This document shows, piece by piece, positions 17,055 through 29,000 of a stretch of 64,000 bases of DNA. The stretch comes from Nemopilema nomurai (taxonomy: Eukaryota; Cnidaria; Scyphozoa; Rhizostomeae; Rhizostomatidae). Numbering within the stretch: the first letter of the stretch is position 1; each line of letters starts with the position of its first letter. The DNA lies in contig ML133499.1 in assembly GCA_003864495.1 (NCBI GenBank), positions 806,001-870,000 on the forward strand. The letters run 5' to 3'. A program made the translations under genes and the position numbers. The notes under the pieces were generated by a model. That model saw nothing but the letters and a program-made list of their open reading frames with translations, ran no database searches and had not been told where the DNA came from.

Positions 17055-17620
17055 TTTTGATGTTGGGGTCTGCTGCGCTCAAGGGAAAGAAAAGGAGACT
17101 GAAATTGAGAAAAAACATGGGGATGGAAGAAAGTGGCGGATCATAGGGGCAGAAAAAAGAGACAGAAAATAGAGACAGATCAAGAAGGCTGAAACAGAGA
17201 AATAGCATGTGGATAGAAGAAATTGGCAGATCAAAGGGAAAGGAAAAAGGGGCAGATCAAGGAGACATATCAAAGGGGCAGAAAAAAGAGACAGGTCGAA
17301 GGAGTCGAAAATAGAGGCAGATCAAAAGGACAGAGAACGAAAGGTCAAGTGGACAGAAAAAGGAGACAGATAAAAGGAACAGAAAAGAGAAACAGATCTA
17401 TGGAAAAGAAAAAGAGAGCAAAGAGGCATGTCAAAGGGACAGAAAAAAGAGACAAAAAGAATCGACAAATCAAGGGACCGTAAAAAACAGATCAAAGGCA
17501 GATGAAGAAAAGATAAAAAGTGACAAATGAAAAGGATAGAATAAACTGATACAAAAGGAGAAAGAACAAAAGGGACATAAAAAGAGACAGAAAAGACAAA
17601 AACTCCACAATCGGAATACG
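17055..17620 (+). repeat. ~560-bp polypurine tract of agacag/aaaggg repeats
   Basis: This second purine-rich block has a different motif from the first: degenerate iterations of aaagggacagaaaaaagagacag. It is separated from the first tract by about 400 bp of ordinary sequence. No gene is supported. Confidence 0.85.
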
Positions 17621-18121
17621 TAGGCCAAATACGTTTAAACATTCATCTATTGCTTCAAAAGCGTCAAGTCCACACAAAATACAAAACACCTGCTAGTATT
17701 TTCAAACTCTGCAGAAAAATACAACGGGTAGGTATATAAAATCTCATACAAATATACGCAAACGGTTTGTATCAATCCACCCATGTTTGATATATAACAG
17801 CTAAGTTTCGCGCAACGTGCAGTCGAACAACTATAGAAGTTGAAAGGCACGCTCTTGCTCAATCTATTAACCATCTCGCTGGCTTATTTCCCTTGCAACG
17901 GTTTAGGCCGGGATGTCCTCTACTGACGTATGCAGAGAAGAGAATCCAAAACAACTCTGTCACAAACTGTTAGCTGAAAATATAACGTGTTTCGCTCTCA
18001 CTGTTTTACAGGGAGTACAGTTAACAGTTGTTGAGTAAGTCCACGAACTTTAGCAAGTATAAGCCGACCGGCCAATCCGCACAGCTCCACAACATATAGT
18101 AATTCCATACATTAAACAGGC
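17621..18121. other. Spacer, nothing recognised
   Basis: No exon, RNA gene or repeat could be supported between the second purine tract and the inverted-repeat element. Confidence 0.5.
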
Positions 18122-18516
18122 TACACGCTTTTTTTATAAGGAACCTACCACAAGGCCTAGTTCCAAAAGTTCCTTATTCGTAGACCTCAAGTCCTCAGAT
18201 TTTAGTACCAAAAGTTCCTTAAAAGTTCCTTATTTTTCACTGCACATCAATAAGCCTTAACACTTAAAAGACGAGATAGGCTATGCGGAAACTACTCGAT
18301 AAAGCACTTGACACAAGAATAGCAAACAATCTATGTCAGTATTGGCTGCAAATGAATGGAAGTGGCGTTTTAGCTCTTGATGCTTGCAGTTATAAAAAGT
18401 TTTCAAATCAAAAAGTTCCTTAGTGATTTCATTTTTAGTAGTATAAGTTCTTTAAATATATCGGCCTTCTACATGTACGTTCCTTATAAAGTAGTTCCTT
18501 ATAAAAAAAGCGTGTA
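18122..18516. mobile_element. MITE-like element with 23-bp perfect terminal inverted repeats
   Basis: The left end (18122-18144, starting tacacgctttttttat) is the exact reverse complement of the right end (18494-18516). The 395-bp element has no coding capacity. Its interior carries several extra copies of the motif agttcctta taken from the terminal repeat. No convincing target-site duplication is visible, although TTAA occurs a few bases outside each end. It may be a non-autonomous DNA transposon; the superfamily is not assignable. Confidence 0.6.
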
Positions 18517-19210
18517 TTTAAGCTGCTTTTCGTTTTATCTGTTTTTGCGTAGAATGTTTCACTCAAATTTGGCATCGCATCTTGTTCTCTGAGTGGCAAC
18601 TGAACACAACGAAAACAAAGTTGTCCTCGTTCTAAAAGAAACACAAATTCAACTTGTTTCAAGCCTAGATGTCTTCCATTACATTATATAGCAAATATCT
18701 TATTGGTAATTTCTTAGTTCCAAAGAAATCTTCCGCTGGGAAATCTGACTGCTTGGGAGTCCGTCAAGGGATCACTATAACTCTACCATAGGGACCACGC
18801 CGTACTAAAGATTTCTATAACTCTGTGATACGGCATTAGTGCAAGTTTTTTTCGTTGGGTAAAAGCCACGGAGGGTATGGCCCTAGCCTAACTTTGCTTT
18901 TCAGTTCTGCTTAATGATTCACAATCTCTATTTCATTAACCTCGTCATGTTTGCATACAGATTACGTGCATAGCTTCGATACAATTTCCGGACTGAAAAA
19001 GGAATAAAACACCACTCTTAAAACTCTTGGTTTTTCTCTCAGGTCCGTATATCTGTTTCGGTAAAATTAGCCTAAGTTAACTAGCATGTATATATATTTA
19101 TGGAGAACAAAACTAGTTATAGACCTTTTAAAAGTCTGGTATTCAAGTTAAAAACAAGTCTTTTGAAAATTCATAGCAAAATTTAGTTATGTAAACAAAT
19201 TTAGCACGAT
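18517..19210. other. Region downstream of MIPEP, nothing recognised
   Basis: No exon is seen. This should include the MIPEP 3' UTR on the - strand, but no consensus AATAAA was found on that strand in this stretch. Confidence 0.45.
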
Positions 19211-22200
19211 TTAAATCTTCAGCTCCTCTTTTAAAGACTTGACGAGTTCTTTGGGTGAAATGTTTTCTCCCAACATGTCGTTGACAAGTTCCTGCGCAGG
19301 CTTTCCTCCTCCGTGGGCGAGCATCACTTTCCTGTAGCGCTCGCCGGAAGACCTGGAAAAGGGATCTTCCTTGAAGAACCGGCCCCAAATGAAGGCAGCG
19401 ACCGCCTTGGACCACAGGTAGGAGTAGTATCTTGCTCCGTAGCTATGGAAGTGGCTGAATCGAAGCTGCCAGGCTGTTCCTGCATGGAAAAACAAATCTT
19501 AAACAGCGCGTAATGATAAGCAAGGCCGAGATGGTGCCATTCAGTAGCAATATGGGTTCAACATAAGGTGATACACTCAGTGGTATACTGTGTGGCATTT
19601 AATGTGAAGAAGCACTACGAAGAGTAAGGAACTTTAGGCATCATTTGCACAGGTCTCCAACCCTTTTACCTCCGGAAGTTATACGCGCTGCTGATGCTGA
19701 TTTCCTTACGACTTGTGAGGAGGAGAAAAATATCATGGTGAACGACAAATGAGAGACTCATTGTCGTGAAGAGAAGGAACATTAGCAACAACTATTTTTC
19801 CAAGCGTTTTCTGTATAGCTTTATATCAACTGGAAACATGAAAGTTGAAAAATTCTTCCAAAACAATCATCGACAAAACCTTAAGTCTTTACTCTACATT
19901 AATATATTTCGTCATGTGATTGTTCTGATGTGTCAATCAAATTATTATGTACGGTAATAATGAGATTTAAGCTAGCATCCACATCACTGTGCTGATATCA
20001 TGGTGCCTTAGCATTGTAACCAAACAGAGGGCAGTGGGAAAATCAAAACAAAGAAAGGAGCCGATTGCGCCATCGATACATAGGGTTACGAAACATAATG
20101 CACTCTAAAAAGACACCAATAAAGCCGCTCGAAAAAACGCTTAGTAATTTGCGAAATGCTAACATATTTACGAGAAATAGCGCTCAGAGTTTAGGTCACA
20201 AACCTTGGACGTAGGGGATGGGAAAATGATCTTTCTGGAGCTGAGCTAGTACCTCCGTGGTTGAATTACCCAGCGGATGCTTCCCATGATACACCTGGTC
20301 GACAAGGGCATAAAAAGCTTGCGTTGTTGTCTCCAGTGACGTAAACATCGATTTCGACAAATGCAACTTGTGTATGAAGTCATCGGACAGAGGCTGGCCC
20401 GTCTCATAATGCTTTGCGAACCTCTTTAACACCCTTGGATCCAGTGCGAAGGACTCCATCAACACAGATGGAACCTCTGCGAAGTCGGTCGAACATCGCG
20501 TGCCGGTCACGTGCTGGTACTTGGTACGGGCAAGCATCGAGTGCATTGCATGGCCCATTTCATGGAATAGGTTTTCAACCATGCCAATAGTGAGTAATGG
20601 AGGCAATGAGTTTGTTGGCGAAGGAAAGTTGCATACAAGGCACACAACTGGTAACTGATAGCATCCATCTTTCAACTCTTTCCCGCCTATGAAAAAATAT
20701 TTTTGTTTAAAAAACAGGCATTTTATCGAGGCTACAAGAAACATGGAGTGGGAAACGTGCTTTGCGTTACAAAACTTCACAATAGCTAGAAATAGCGGAA
20801 CTAGTTTTTGCATACTTAAAGTATGCAAACGTCGGAAAATAACCAAAAACTGACCGAATAAATAGCCAGATGCGGATCGAAAACACTAGGGTTTTGATAA
20901 AGACGCAATGCGTTATTAACACCTAACTTTAGAAGAGCTCAAGGGAAAAGACGAACCCTTTCTGTCAACAAAGAATGAGATATTCAATTGAAATGTAGAC
21001 AAGTATTAAACATTGTGTGTCTCAAAAGTCAGAATTGTAGATATTAGACTCGTATTCGGTATAAAATTCTGGGGAATGCGCTGTTGGAGTGAATCTTCCT
21101 TAGCGAATAGCTTGCATGATAAAGTGGTCAGTTCCTTTCCAAGCCATGTTGTTTTATTGTAGAACATTCCAAATTTGGCATTCACTCTCAACGAAGTGAA
21201 CCTGAGTCCGTCCAGGAGACTGGATCGAGTATTGAACGCTGACGTGACAATCGAGTGCCTTAACCACCCGGCCATCACGGCCCCAAAATACCCTTATGCT
21301 TAAACCTTTAACAAGCAAGGTTTTGTATCACAAAACTTCTTTACCGCCCAAAACAATGTTTGATACTTGACATATTTTCTAGTTCACAGTCTACTGTTAA
21401 GGCAAACGTGGTAAGGACCACGTGACATACGGTAAGCACGTGACAAACGGCAAGCACGTGACAAAGACGTACACTTGACTCGTAACTATAGAACCATTAA
21501 ATAAACAAAGTAAAGTTACACCTTCAATATCACTTTCAATGTATACTGTGGAAACTCTTTTTCAAAGAATAAAAGTGGAATTGGCTTGCAATACAGTGAT
21601 ACAAATGAAAGCAAGTTGGCAGGAAAACATAAAATAGTACCTTTAATTGTAAAGTGGCAATCCTGGCCTATCTTCCCTGGTCTGCTGAAAAAATCACAGT
21701 AGATGTAGCCAAGAATTCCTTCTTCTTCATGTTTAACCTCAAGTTTCAGGACTTCCTCAGCCCATACCTCTCCAGGTTCTGCATCAACATAATTGAGTCG
21801 CACTCCATAAAGTTCACTAAACAGCATGTCAAGGCCCTCCATACAAGTACCAAGAGACAGAAACTCAGATAGCTTTCTAGACGAGAGTGTAAAGCTCTGA
21901 GAAACAACATGGCTTGTGTAATACCTAACATCCCACATGTTCACCAAGTCACTGCCACCATCTTGCTGTTTCCACTTGGCGATGGTGTCAAGCTCAGCCT
22001 GTGTTGAGCTTCTCAACAGAGTTAAAGATTCGTGTAAGAAAGATGTTACAGTTTCTGGGTTTTGTGCCATCATCCCTTTTAGTGCCCTTTCGGAATAGCT
22101 TTGAAACCCAAGAAGGTTGGCTAACTGATTACGGTTGGACAACAAGTTTTCTAGAACAGCTAAATGGTCATCTGTTTGCATATAAAACGCCTTATAAGCC

Positions 22201-22958
22201 TCTTTTCTTAAAATATTGTTTGAAGAATCAGAGCATGGACTGTTGACAATTATGTTACTTCCAGATACTCGAAATGGAATCCTTACATCTTCTGGCCAGT
22301 TCTTCAATGGGTATTTGCTTGGCAATGCAGTATTATGTGAAAACTCTGCACCGAAAGCAAGAATTTTCTCATGAATATTAACAGCTTCTTCACGTTTTCT
22401 GTCTTCTAAGTGGATCCCACTTTGCTCAAAATCAAATAAAAACAGGTTTCCAACATGTTTTGTTGTAGCATCCATGGCACCACTTACCTTTCTATCCTTC
22501 AGTGCATGATTAAGGGCTTGGTACAATACTGTGTTGGTATTCAGTTTTTCAACAAAAGCACCCAATCCCAAACTGGTTTGCTCAGCTGCCTTTGCAAATG
22601 CTTTTGAAGGATGCGTCAAACGCACAAACTCTGCTAGATCAGCTACCTTGCACAGCTCATCAGAAATCTCATCAAAAATGGCAACAATTTTGGGTGAGTC
22701 TTGGTTCTGAATGGCCTTCTGAATCAAACTACTGCATTTGTCCATCACTTCATCTTTCAGAATATGAAATCCTTCAGGGCGTACAAGTTCTTTTATTCCA
22801 AACAAGCCAACACCACTCTCATCAAGCCTTCTAGCATTGTCAGAAGAGCATTTGTTAAAAAAGCCAGCTAATGTTGTAACAGTTCTTGATGTAGGGTGGA
22901 AAAGGTATCGGGGGATTCTAGCCAAAGGTTTGGCCTTCAAAAGTGCACTTGAAGTCAT
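19211..22958 (-). CDS. MIPEP: Mitochondrial intermediate peptidase
   Basis: Three coding exons, 22958-21641, 20686-20204 and 19479-19211, are joined by phase-1 GT-AG introns and give 689 residues (human MIPEP has 713). It is an M3-family zinc metallopeptidase of the mitochondrial matrix that trims an N-terminal octapeptide from imported precursors after MPP cleavage. The first ~40 residues are rich in Arg, Ser and Thr with no acidic residues, as expected for a matrix presequence. Exon 1 carries GIHLEDRKR, FSLGTCMEGLD-like and GYIYCDFFSRPGK-(4)-DCHFTI segments. Exon 2 carries the zinc site FHEMGHAMHSM, then QHVTGTRCSTDFAEVPS and DQVYHGKHPLGNSTT. Exon 3 carries TAWQLRFSH and YGARYYSYLWSKAV and ends in a short Lys/Glu-rich tail. 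All elements needed for activity are visible. The first exon, at 1.3 kb, is unusually long next to its neighbours' exons. Confidence 0.96.
21130..21284 (-). repeat. Probable tRNA-derived SINE fragment in MIPEP intron 1
   Basis: Read on the - strand from 21284, the sequence begins like a Ser/Leu-type tRNA (gccgtgatggccgggtgg, then ttaaggcactcg) with a good A box at 21274-21258. The downstream B box is degraded, and the body continues into unrelated sequence. The right boundary is uncertain. Confidence 0.45.
21419..21462 (+). promoter_or_regulatory. Three CACGTGAC E-boxes at 18-bp spacing
   Basis: The motif cacgtgac occurs at 21419, 21437 and 21455, each 18 bp apart, inside MIPEP intron 1 and preceded by a degenerate copy. 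CACGTGAC is a classic bHLH-leucine-zipper (USF/TFE/Myc-type) site. It may equally be a short tandem repeat without function. Confidence 0.4.
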
Positions 22959-25686
22959 GATGTTGGCTAAAGTTGGTCACACACTAACCACAAGTCAAGT
23001 CAAGTCTTTGGCCATATCTATATTTGAAAACCTGAAAACATACAAATTTGTCAAAGTAAATAGAATATTCCCAATGCAAAAAGTGAAATAAAAATACATG
23101 ACAAGGTCATAGTTAGGTGATACAAATGATCCTTTAAATATTTGTTGAGGGTTTGTAACTATGCAAAACTGAAAGAAGAAAAACCTCATAAAACATGAGA
23201 TACTTGTAATAGATCTTTATGAAACTACTATACATTGCAATACTAAATTGAAGAAAAGTAACTAAAAACATTGAAAAAGTGTAAACCAGAGGTCTGAATA
23301 TCACGAAAATTCATCACAGCAAAAATGCCCCAGGAATATTCATAAAGTTAACAAAAGACTTTCAGCTTGGTTAAAAAATTTGGGAAATGTTTGTAGGTAG
23401 AAGTTACTCTTACTTTATAAGTTTTGTTACTTAGAAAGCTATTTTTTAAAATTCTCCCCTACAAACTAACAGCAGTTTTTTTAACAATCTACCACTTCAC
23501 TTTAATAATTTCCAATTCCTTGCTTTATGGAACTTTTATAGCATTGTTGTATAGCATGTTATTTATTTCTGTATGATTAAGTAACTGTTGATTTCTGAAT
23601 GCAGTGGAATTTAAATGAAACCAAAACTCAAAAACTGATTGCTTGGAACTACCACACTTTGCAGATTTTGTTTTACATTTAACTCTAGCAGAATCCTGAC
23701 TTGCTAATAATAATAAACAGAATAATAATTGTAAACAGAATTGAACACCAACAATTAAGACAATGCCAGGTTAAGGTTGATTCCATTAAAACCCTGCCCT
23801 GCTAGGAAAGCAAGAAGACCTTGCACGTTCTTTTATGAATTTTTATAGAATATGTTTGAACAAAATAATAATTATGTCGTTTTCTATTTTCACCGAACTA
23901 GAAGTTACAAAACAAAAGCTTGGTAGTATCAAAAGATTTTCTAGCAACCTTCCCACTTCTGTAACCATTAAAAACTAAATTTCCGTCGCATGCGTGCCTG
24001 ATATGACTGCACTCTTTTAGAGAGAGTGCAATAGTGCTAAAGTCAAGTTTCAAAAACAGACGAATTACTCTTCAAGGCACCAAGTTCTGGATTTCATCAT
24101 CTTTTGCCACTCTTAAAGAACAGTTCAATTGATGAATTATCTTGCATTTATATCAATTTATATTTATCTGTTTCATTTTTAGCAAGCTAAATGTTATCGA
24201 CAGTCAAATAAGCGAACTATACCGGCGCCTCAGACATTACCGAGATAATGCCCTGGAATTTCGACAAGCGGCGAAGTTATTTGCTAGGTAGATAAGTAAC
24301 CAAAGGTGCAGATTACTATCAACTTACATTATGGAAAATAAAAAACTTCACGAAAAGTAAATTTTAAGAAATATTGCTTACTTCCTATGAAACTTTCACT
24401 TCAAGCAACACACGACAGTAGCGCTTCGAGATTTCACTGAACATGCACGCAGCAACAACAACACAATTCTCGTGTTCGGCCCAAGGCCCAAAATGTAAGT
24501 TTTGTTTCTTGTATTTCTTTAAAAATTTTATTTCCTCAAACAGTTTTAAACAACTTTTCATAGCACATCCAAGGCATTAAAATCCAAAAAGTTATGCGTG
24601 TAGCCAACTCTTCGTAATGATTTCTACTGAATTTTTTCAAAAACTTGGTAGCATATAGCGAAATGGCAGATATATTTTTGAAAATCAAATGCCCATTGTC
24701 AAAGGATCAAAGGCCTATCGACAAATTCATAGAGGCCAGGATCACGATTTTATAAGGAAGAACAAGAAATGTTAAAAGAAATTTTGGAGCATAACACAAT
24801 CTAGTATACAATTTCAAAAGCACTTTATCGAAATACAACAGATTATAATTTTGCCTCAAGGCACTTCGAAAACAATCTCCAAGTGGATTCATGGAACAAC
24901 TAGAGTTTCCAAACATATAGTAAAAATTTATATTCAAGATACGAAAGCTCAAGTAGAAAAATACAAAAAGTTGCTAACAAAACTGGAATAAAATTTTGTT
25001 AAAGCTACATGAATATCGTCAAATTGCAATTCTCATAACGAATTGATACTCAATACCTCGCCTTCTACTGGCAACAGTTGATAAAATACTGTCATCTTCT
25101 TGCCTGCTGCAAAATCTGGGGAGCCTTAAACAATTTGGGAAGCAGCCCTAGTGTCAACATCCCATTAGTGCAAGGTAAACGAACGGTAGGCATCGAAGTG
25201 TGGCCAGATTCTTCAGATAATCAAATTTTCTAAGTCTAGTACGTAAGGTCTTCCTCAAGTTGCTAAAGAACAGAGCTCTATGGTGAAAGGAAACCTGACC
25301 AAGTCAAATACCAAAATCATAACACAAATTGGCGTGGCTACACGTGGTGATTAAATACAGCCGCCATGAAACTTGTATTTAAAGAAGCCAGCTGGGTTTG
25401 GGAGAATATCTCTGTGTCAAAGATTTGCTGAACTAATCGCTTGAGACAAAACACTGTCTAGAGATGTATCGACTCAAAGTTCCTTACTTGTTGGCAATTA
25501 TGGAGTGATTTTCAAATTTGGTCGTATTAATCGCTGATTGATAAATATCTACTCGGGAAACCGTTGTATTTTCTAAGCCTTGTTACATTATTGTCGAAAG
25601 GACTTAAACCTCCACAAAACAAACAAATCCTTCATAGAGTCACAATGTCTGTCTAACAACGTGAATTAAATATTCGCTAGAGCTAA
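22959..25686. other. Intergenic region between MIPEP and the collagen gene
   Basis: Both neighbours run on the - strand, so this interval should hold the MIPEP promoter and the collagen 3' UTR. No exon or repeat could be supported. No close AATAAA was found for the collagen on the - strand; the nearest I noticed is around 24520. Confidence 0.45.
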
Positions 25687-26016
25687 TTAACGTCGATTAA
25701 GAATATTTCCGCTGCTGCCATTTGATTTCGGTCCTTCTAATGTGTTTGTGTCAAATCCCTTCGTACAAACTCGGCACCTGCTAACACGTGATGTAAGGTC
25801 ATGACCTTTGTCCCCGTGCAGGGTTTCCACTTCTGCTGCCTGGAACATAGCTTGTTTGTTTATGGTTCTGAGCCAGAAGCTAAATTTGTCACTAAAAAAG
25901 TCGCAAGTTCCCCTCTTGCCGTTGCACTCAATGAATGGGTTGGAACGGAACTTTTCCAAACAAGAACCAGATGACGTCAATGACTCACCAGTGCCAGTCC
26001 CCCCGCTTCCAGTCAT
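25687..26016 (-). CDS. NC1 exon 3: second C4 subdomain and C-terminal tail
   Basis: The final coding exon starts in phase 0 at 26016 and stops with TAA at 25689-25687. It contains [29 protein letters not shown] and SRCRVC, matching the second half of a collagen IV NC1 with its five cysteines. There is one extra residue between the FIEC and GTC cysteines (NGKRG in place of the usual four-residue spacing). After the last cysteine comes a tail of about 25 residues (includes [14 protein letters not shown]) that vertebrate collagen IV chains lack. The residue aligned with the sulfilimine Lys is His (in ETLHGDKG). Confidence 0.95.
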   Translation of the reverse strand: MTGSGGTGTGESLTSSGSCLEKFRSNPFIECNGKRGTCDFFSDKFSFWLRTINKQAMFQAAEVETLHGDKGHDLTSRVSRCRVCTKGFDTNTLEGPKSNGSSGNILNRR

Positions 26017-29000
26017 CTACAAATAAGCAAATAACAATTAGGGATGGCTGTGAAATTTAGGCTGCATTTACATGATACAGGATACCTTTCTACAGTTATA
26101 CACATAGGCCGTTTACACAAGTACTGGAAAATCATTAGCCCACAAAAATATGTAATAGCCCCTAGAACTACCACTAAAACAAAACAAGCAGAATAGCCTC
26201 GAAAAGACAAGAGCCTCGAATCGAGATCAAAAGTTACGTCATGCACAACCATGCACAAGGGGAAATTTAGAAGGAGCGGACCTTTCAGACAAATGTTGTC
26301 AACAAAAATGATTCGAAGAAATCACTCGCCATCTTGTATCAGTGATGTACAAAATCAAAGGCTTCTGCGCATCAAATCATGTTGATCATGATGGTTTAAA
26401 ACTAACGGAGCCTACCATAAGGAAACTGTAGCCAGACCATAAACTGCTCCAACCCAGCGGACAATCTGGATTCGTAGCTTCCTGACTGTGCACGGCCATA
26501 TGAACAGAAGGCGTCTCACAAACGACGCAGCGACTTATGAATGGTGTAACTGCGGAGGCCGATACTGCTGACATAAGCTGGGTATTCTGGGCCGACAACC
26601 AGTACATGAAATCGTTTCGTGAGGCATATCTGCAGTTCTTGTAAATATCGCAGACGACAAAAGGCATGGTACTGAACGACCTGCGTAATAAAAGCGATTA
26701 ATGTACTTGTCGCACCGAAGCACTCGATAAAAGTATCGGGAATATAACGGGATAATGTAATATAATCTCAAGCTAGGTAGCATATTGCAAAATAAATAGC
26801 AAACATTTACAGATAGCAAATATTATAACATTAACAATTATTCCAAATAAATCAAACATAATTACAAATAATTTCAAATAAACATTGGTTATGTATAGAA
26901 TCAAGTCTTTCGCTAAACCTAAACTACCGAGAAGATTCCAAAGGCAAGTTATTTGACCTTTCTTGACCTTATTTGACCTCACCTTACGCAGGAGCCGGCA
27001 TTCGCAAGATCCTGTCCATGTGCCATTCCATTCCCAACGGAATACATCCACGAGTATCCGTGCCATAGCTTTTTCAATCCATTTGGACACTGGGGAATTA
27101 TATCAGATTGACTGTGACGGACAATGTAGAAACCTTCAGCCACTGCAAGGGGTCCAGGCAATCCCTGGTCTCCCTCTGTACCCTTCTGCCCGACAGGTCC
27201 ACCGAAACCAGGCAAACCTTTCTCTCCATCTCGGCCGGGGTCACCTGGCAAACCAGGCATACCGTCTTTTCCCCTGTCACCTTTGACCCCTATTGGTCCT
27301 TCTTGGCCTGCCGGTCCTGCAGAGCATACAAAACATTGGAAAAGTCTGAAGACGCCAAAGAGCGTATGGTTTAGTTTCCAACCCGTAGCAGATAACCTTG
27401 CATACAAGGTTATCAATCAAAGGACAAAAGACAAAGGCCAGATCAATTCCAAACCATGTGCTGGCAATTTGGACACTTAAACATAATAATAGCAGACATG
27501 TGAACTCATATATATAATCTGTATGTCATCTCTGTTACAAAGTTGGTACAAATGCCTGTTGAAGTGAAGGGAAGGTAGCGGAATTAACAAAGGGCGTTCA
27601 GAAAAAAGTAACCAACTATACTTTTCTGACCAATCTTTTCTCCACAAAAAATTTGTTTTACAGTTTCAAATTTTTACAAAGCTCCCAATTTACGTTAAAT
27701 TCCTTGATGCATGACCTACTTTCCGGTTTTTTCAGATATTGGGGGGTGTCACGCCCCCCATGCCCCACCAATTGGCACTTCCCTGTATCTCGCTAAGAGC
27801 GAGGGGAGCTCCTAATTCTAAAGGCAGCAGACAAGCGTTATAATTCTTCGAATGCAATGTCCTTTGTTGAATGAACTGGCTCACTTCATAGTGAAACTAA
27901 ATGATCTGGGCTACCTTGGCTAGGCTCACAAAACATTTAGGCTACAGGAAGTCTTTAACTGTACAAAAACAACGAACAGAGTCCCCTGTAATTACCTTCT
28001 GGTCCTCTGAGGCCTTCAGGGCCTATTTTTCCCTTCTGCCCAGGAGAACCAAGATCTCCTTGCTCTCCTTTACTGTTTCTAGAGTCGAAGGTAACTTCAC
28101 CCATGTCACCCTTGACTCCTTTTGGCCCTCTTCCTCCTGGATCACCGTCCTCTCCATCAAATCCTGTAAGTCCTGCAAAGAGAGGAAAAGTCTATGAAAC
28201 AGAAGACTTTCCATTGTCTATAGAGTGCTACGGTAACGTACCGGACTGTAAAGTTCCGGTAGTGTAATGTTCCGGTCGTAAGAATGGCTGAAATAACAAC
28301 ACCTAGAGTTGACAGGAAAGATCCTCGCTCTTTCTTCACAATCTTTGTTATATTTACGATAAACGACATGCAAAAATAAAAACAAGAAAAGTACCTTGAG
28401 TTCCTGCGAACCCTCTCGCTCCTTTTGGTCCTATGGGGCCTGGGGGTCCAAGAACTCCCTTTATACCAACAGGGCCAACCTCACCGGGGGCACCTGGCTC
28501 ACCATCCAATTGTTCACCCTCCTCTCCTTTAGGACCATTCTTACCGACTGGTCCCGAATCTCCTTGGTCACCCTTAAAGCCTTTCATCCCATTTGGCGGC
28601 TCAGCTGGGAAACCTGCGCAAAAACAATTGAATAATTTAGTATTCTTTGATCAAATTAGTATGAGCACTTCCTTCCACATTTCAGGAACCATAATTGAAT
28701 GATACTCTAGGAAAAAAGCTGCTCAAGACGTAGTGAATACTTTAGATTATTAACAATACAGTTCAGTGCATCCATTTTTAACTCCACTTTAAACTAACAC
28801 TCTATCATTAACAATAATATATAACTACATATAAATTAATAAGATAGTAACACACATAAAGGAATTAAGATACATGACACCAGAGGAATTGTACCCTTGA
28901 TTTTTCACTCTTATCTTACTTTCTCAGTTATTCCCTCTTGAAGAATACCAAACCTAGTATATGGTTTGCAGTTTGTTGCCGAATGACCTAGTTAGGATGA

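Noticed and set aside
17223..17642. Lys/Arg-rich + frame and Phe/Ser-rich - frame
   Set aside because: Low-complexity purine tract; no domain or homology.
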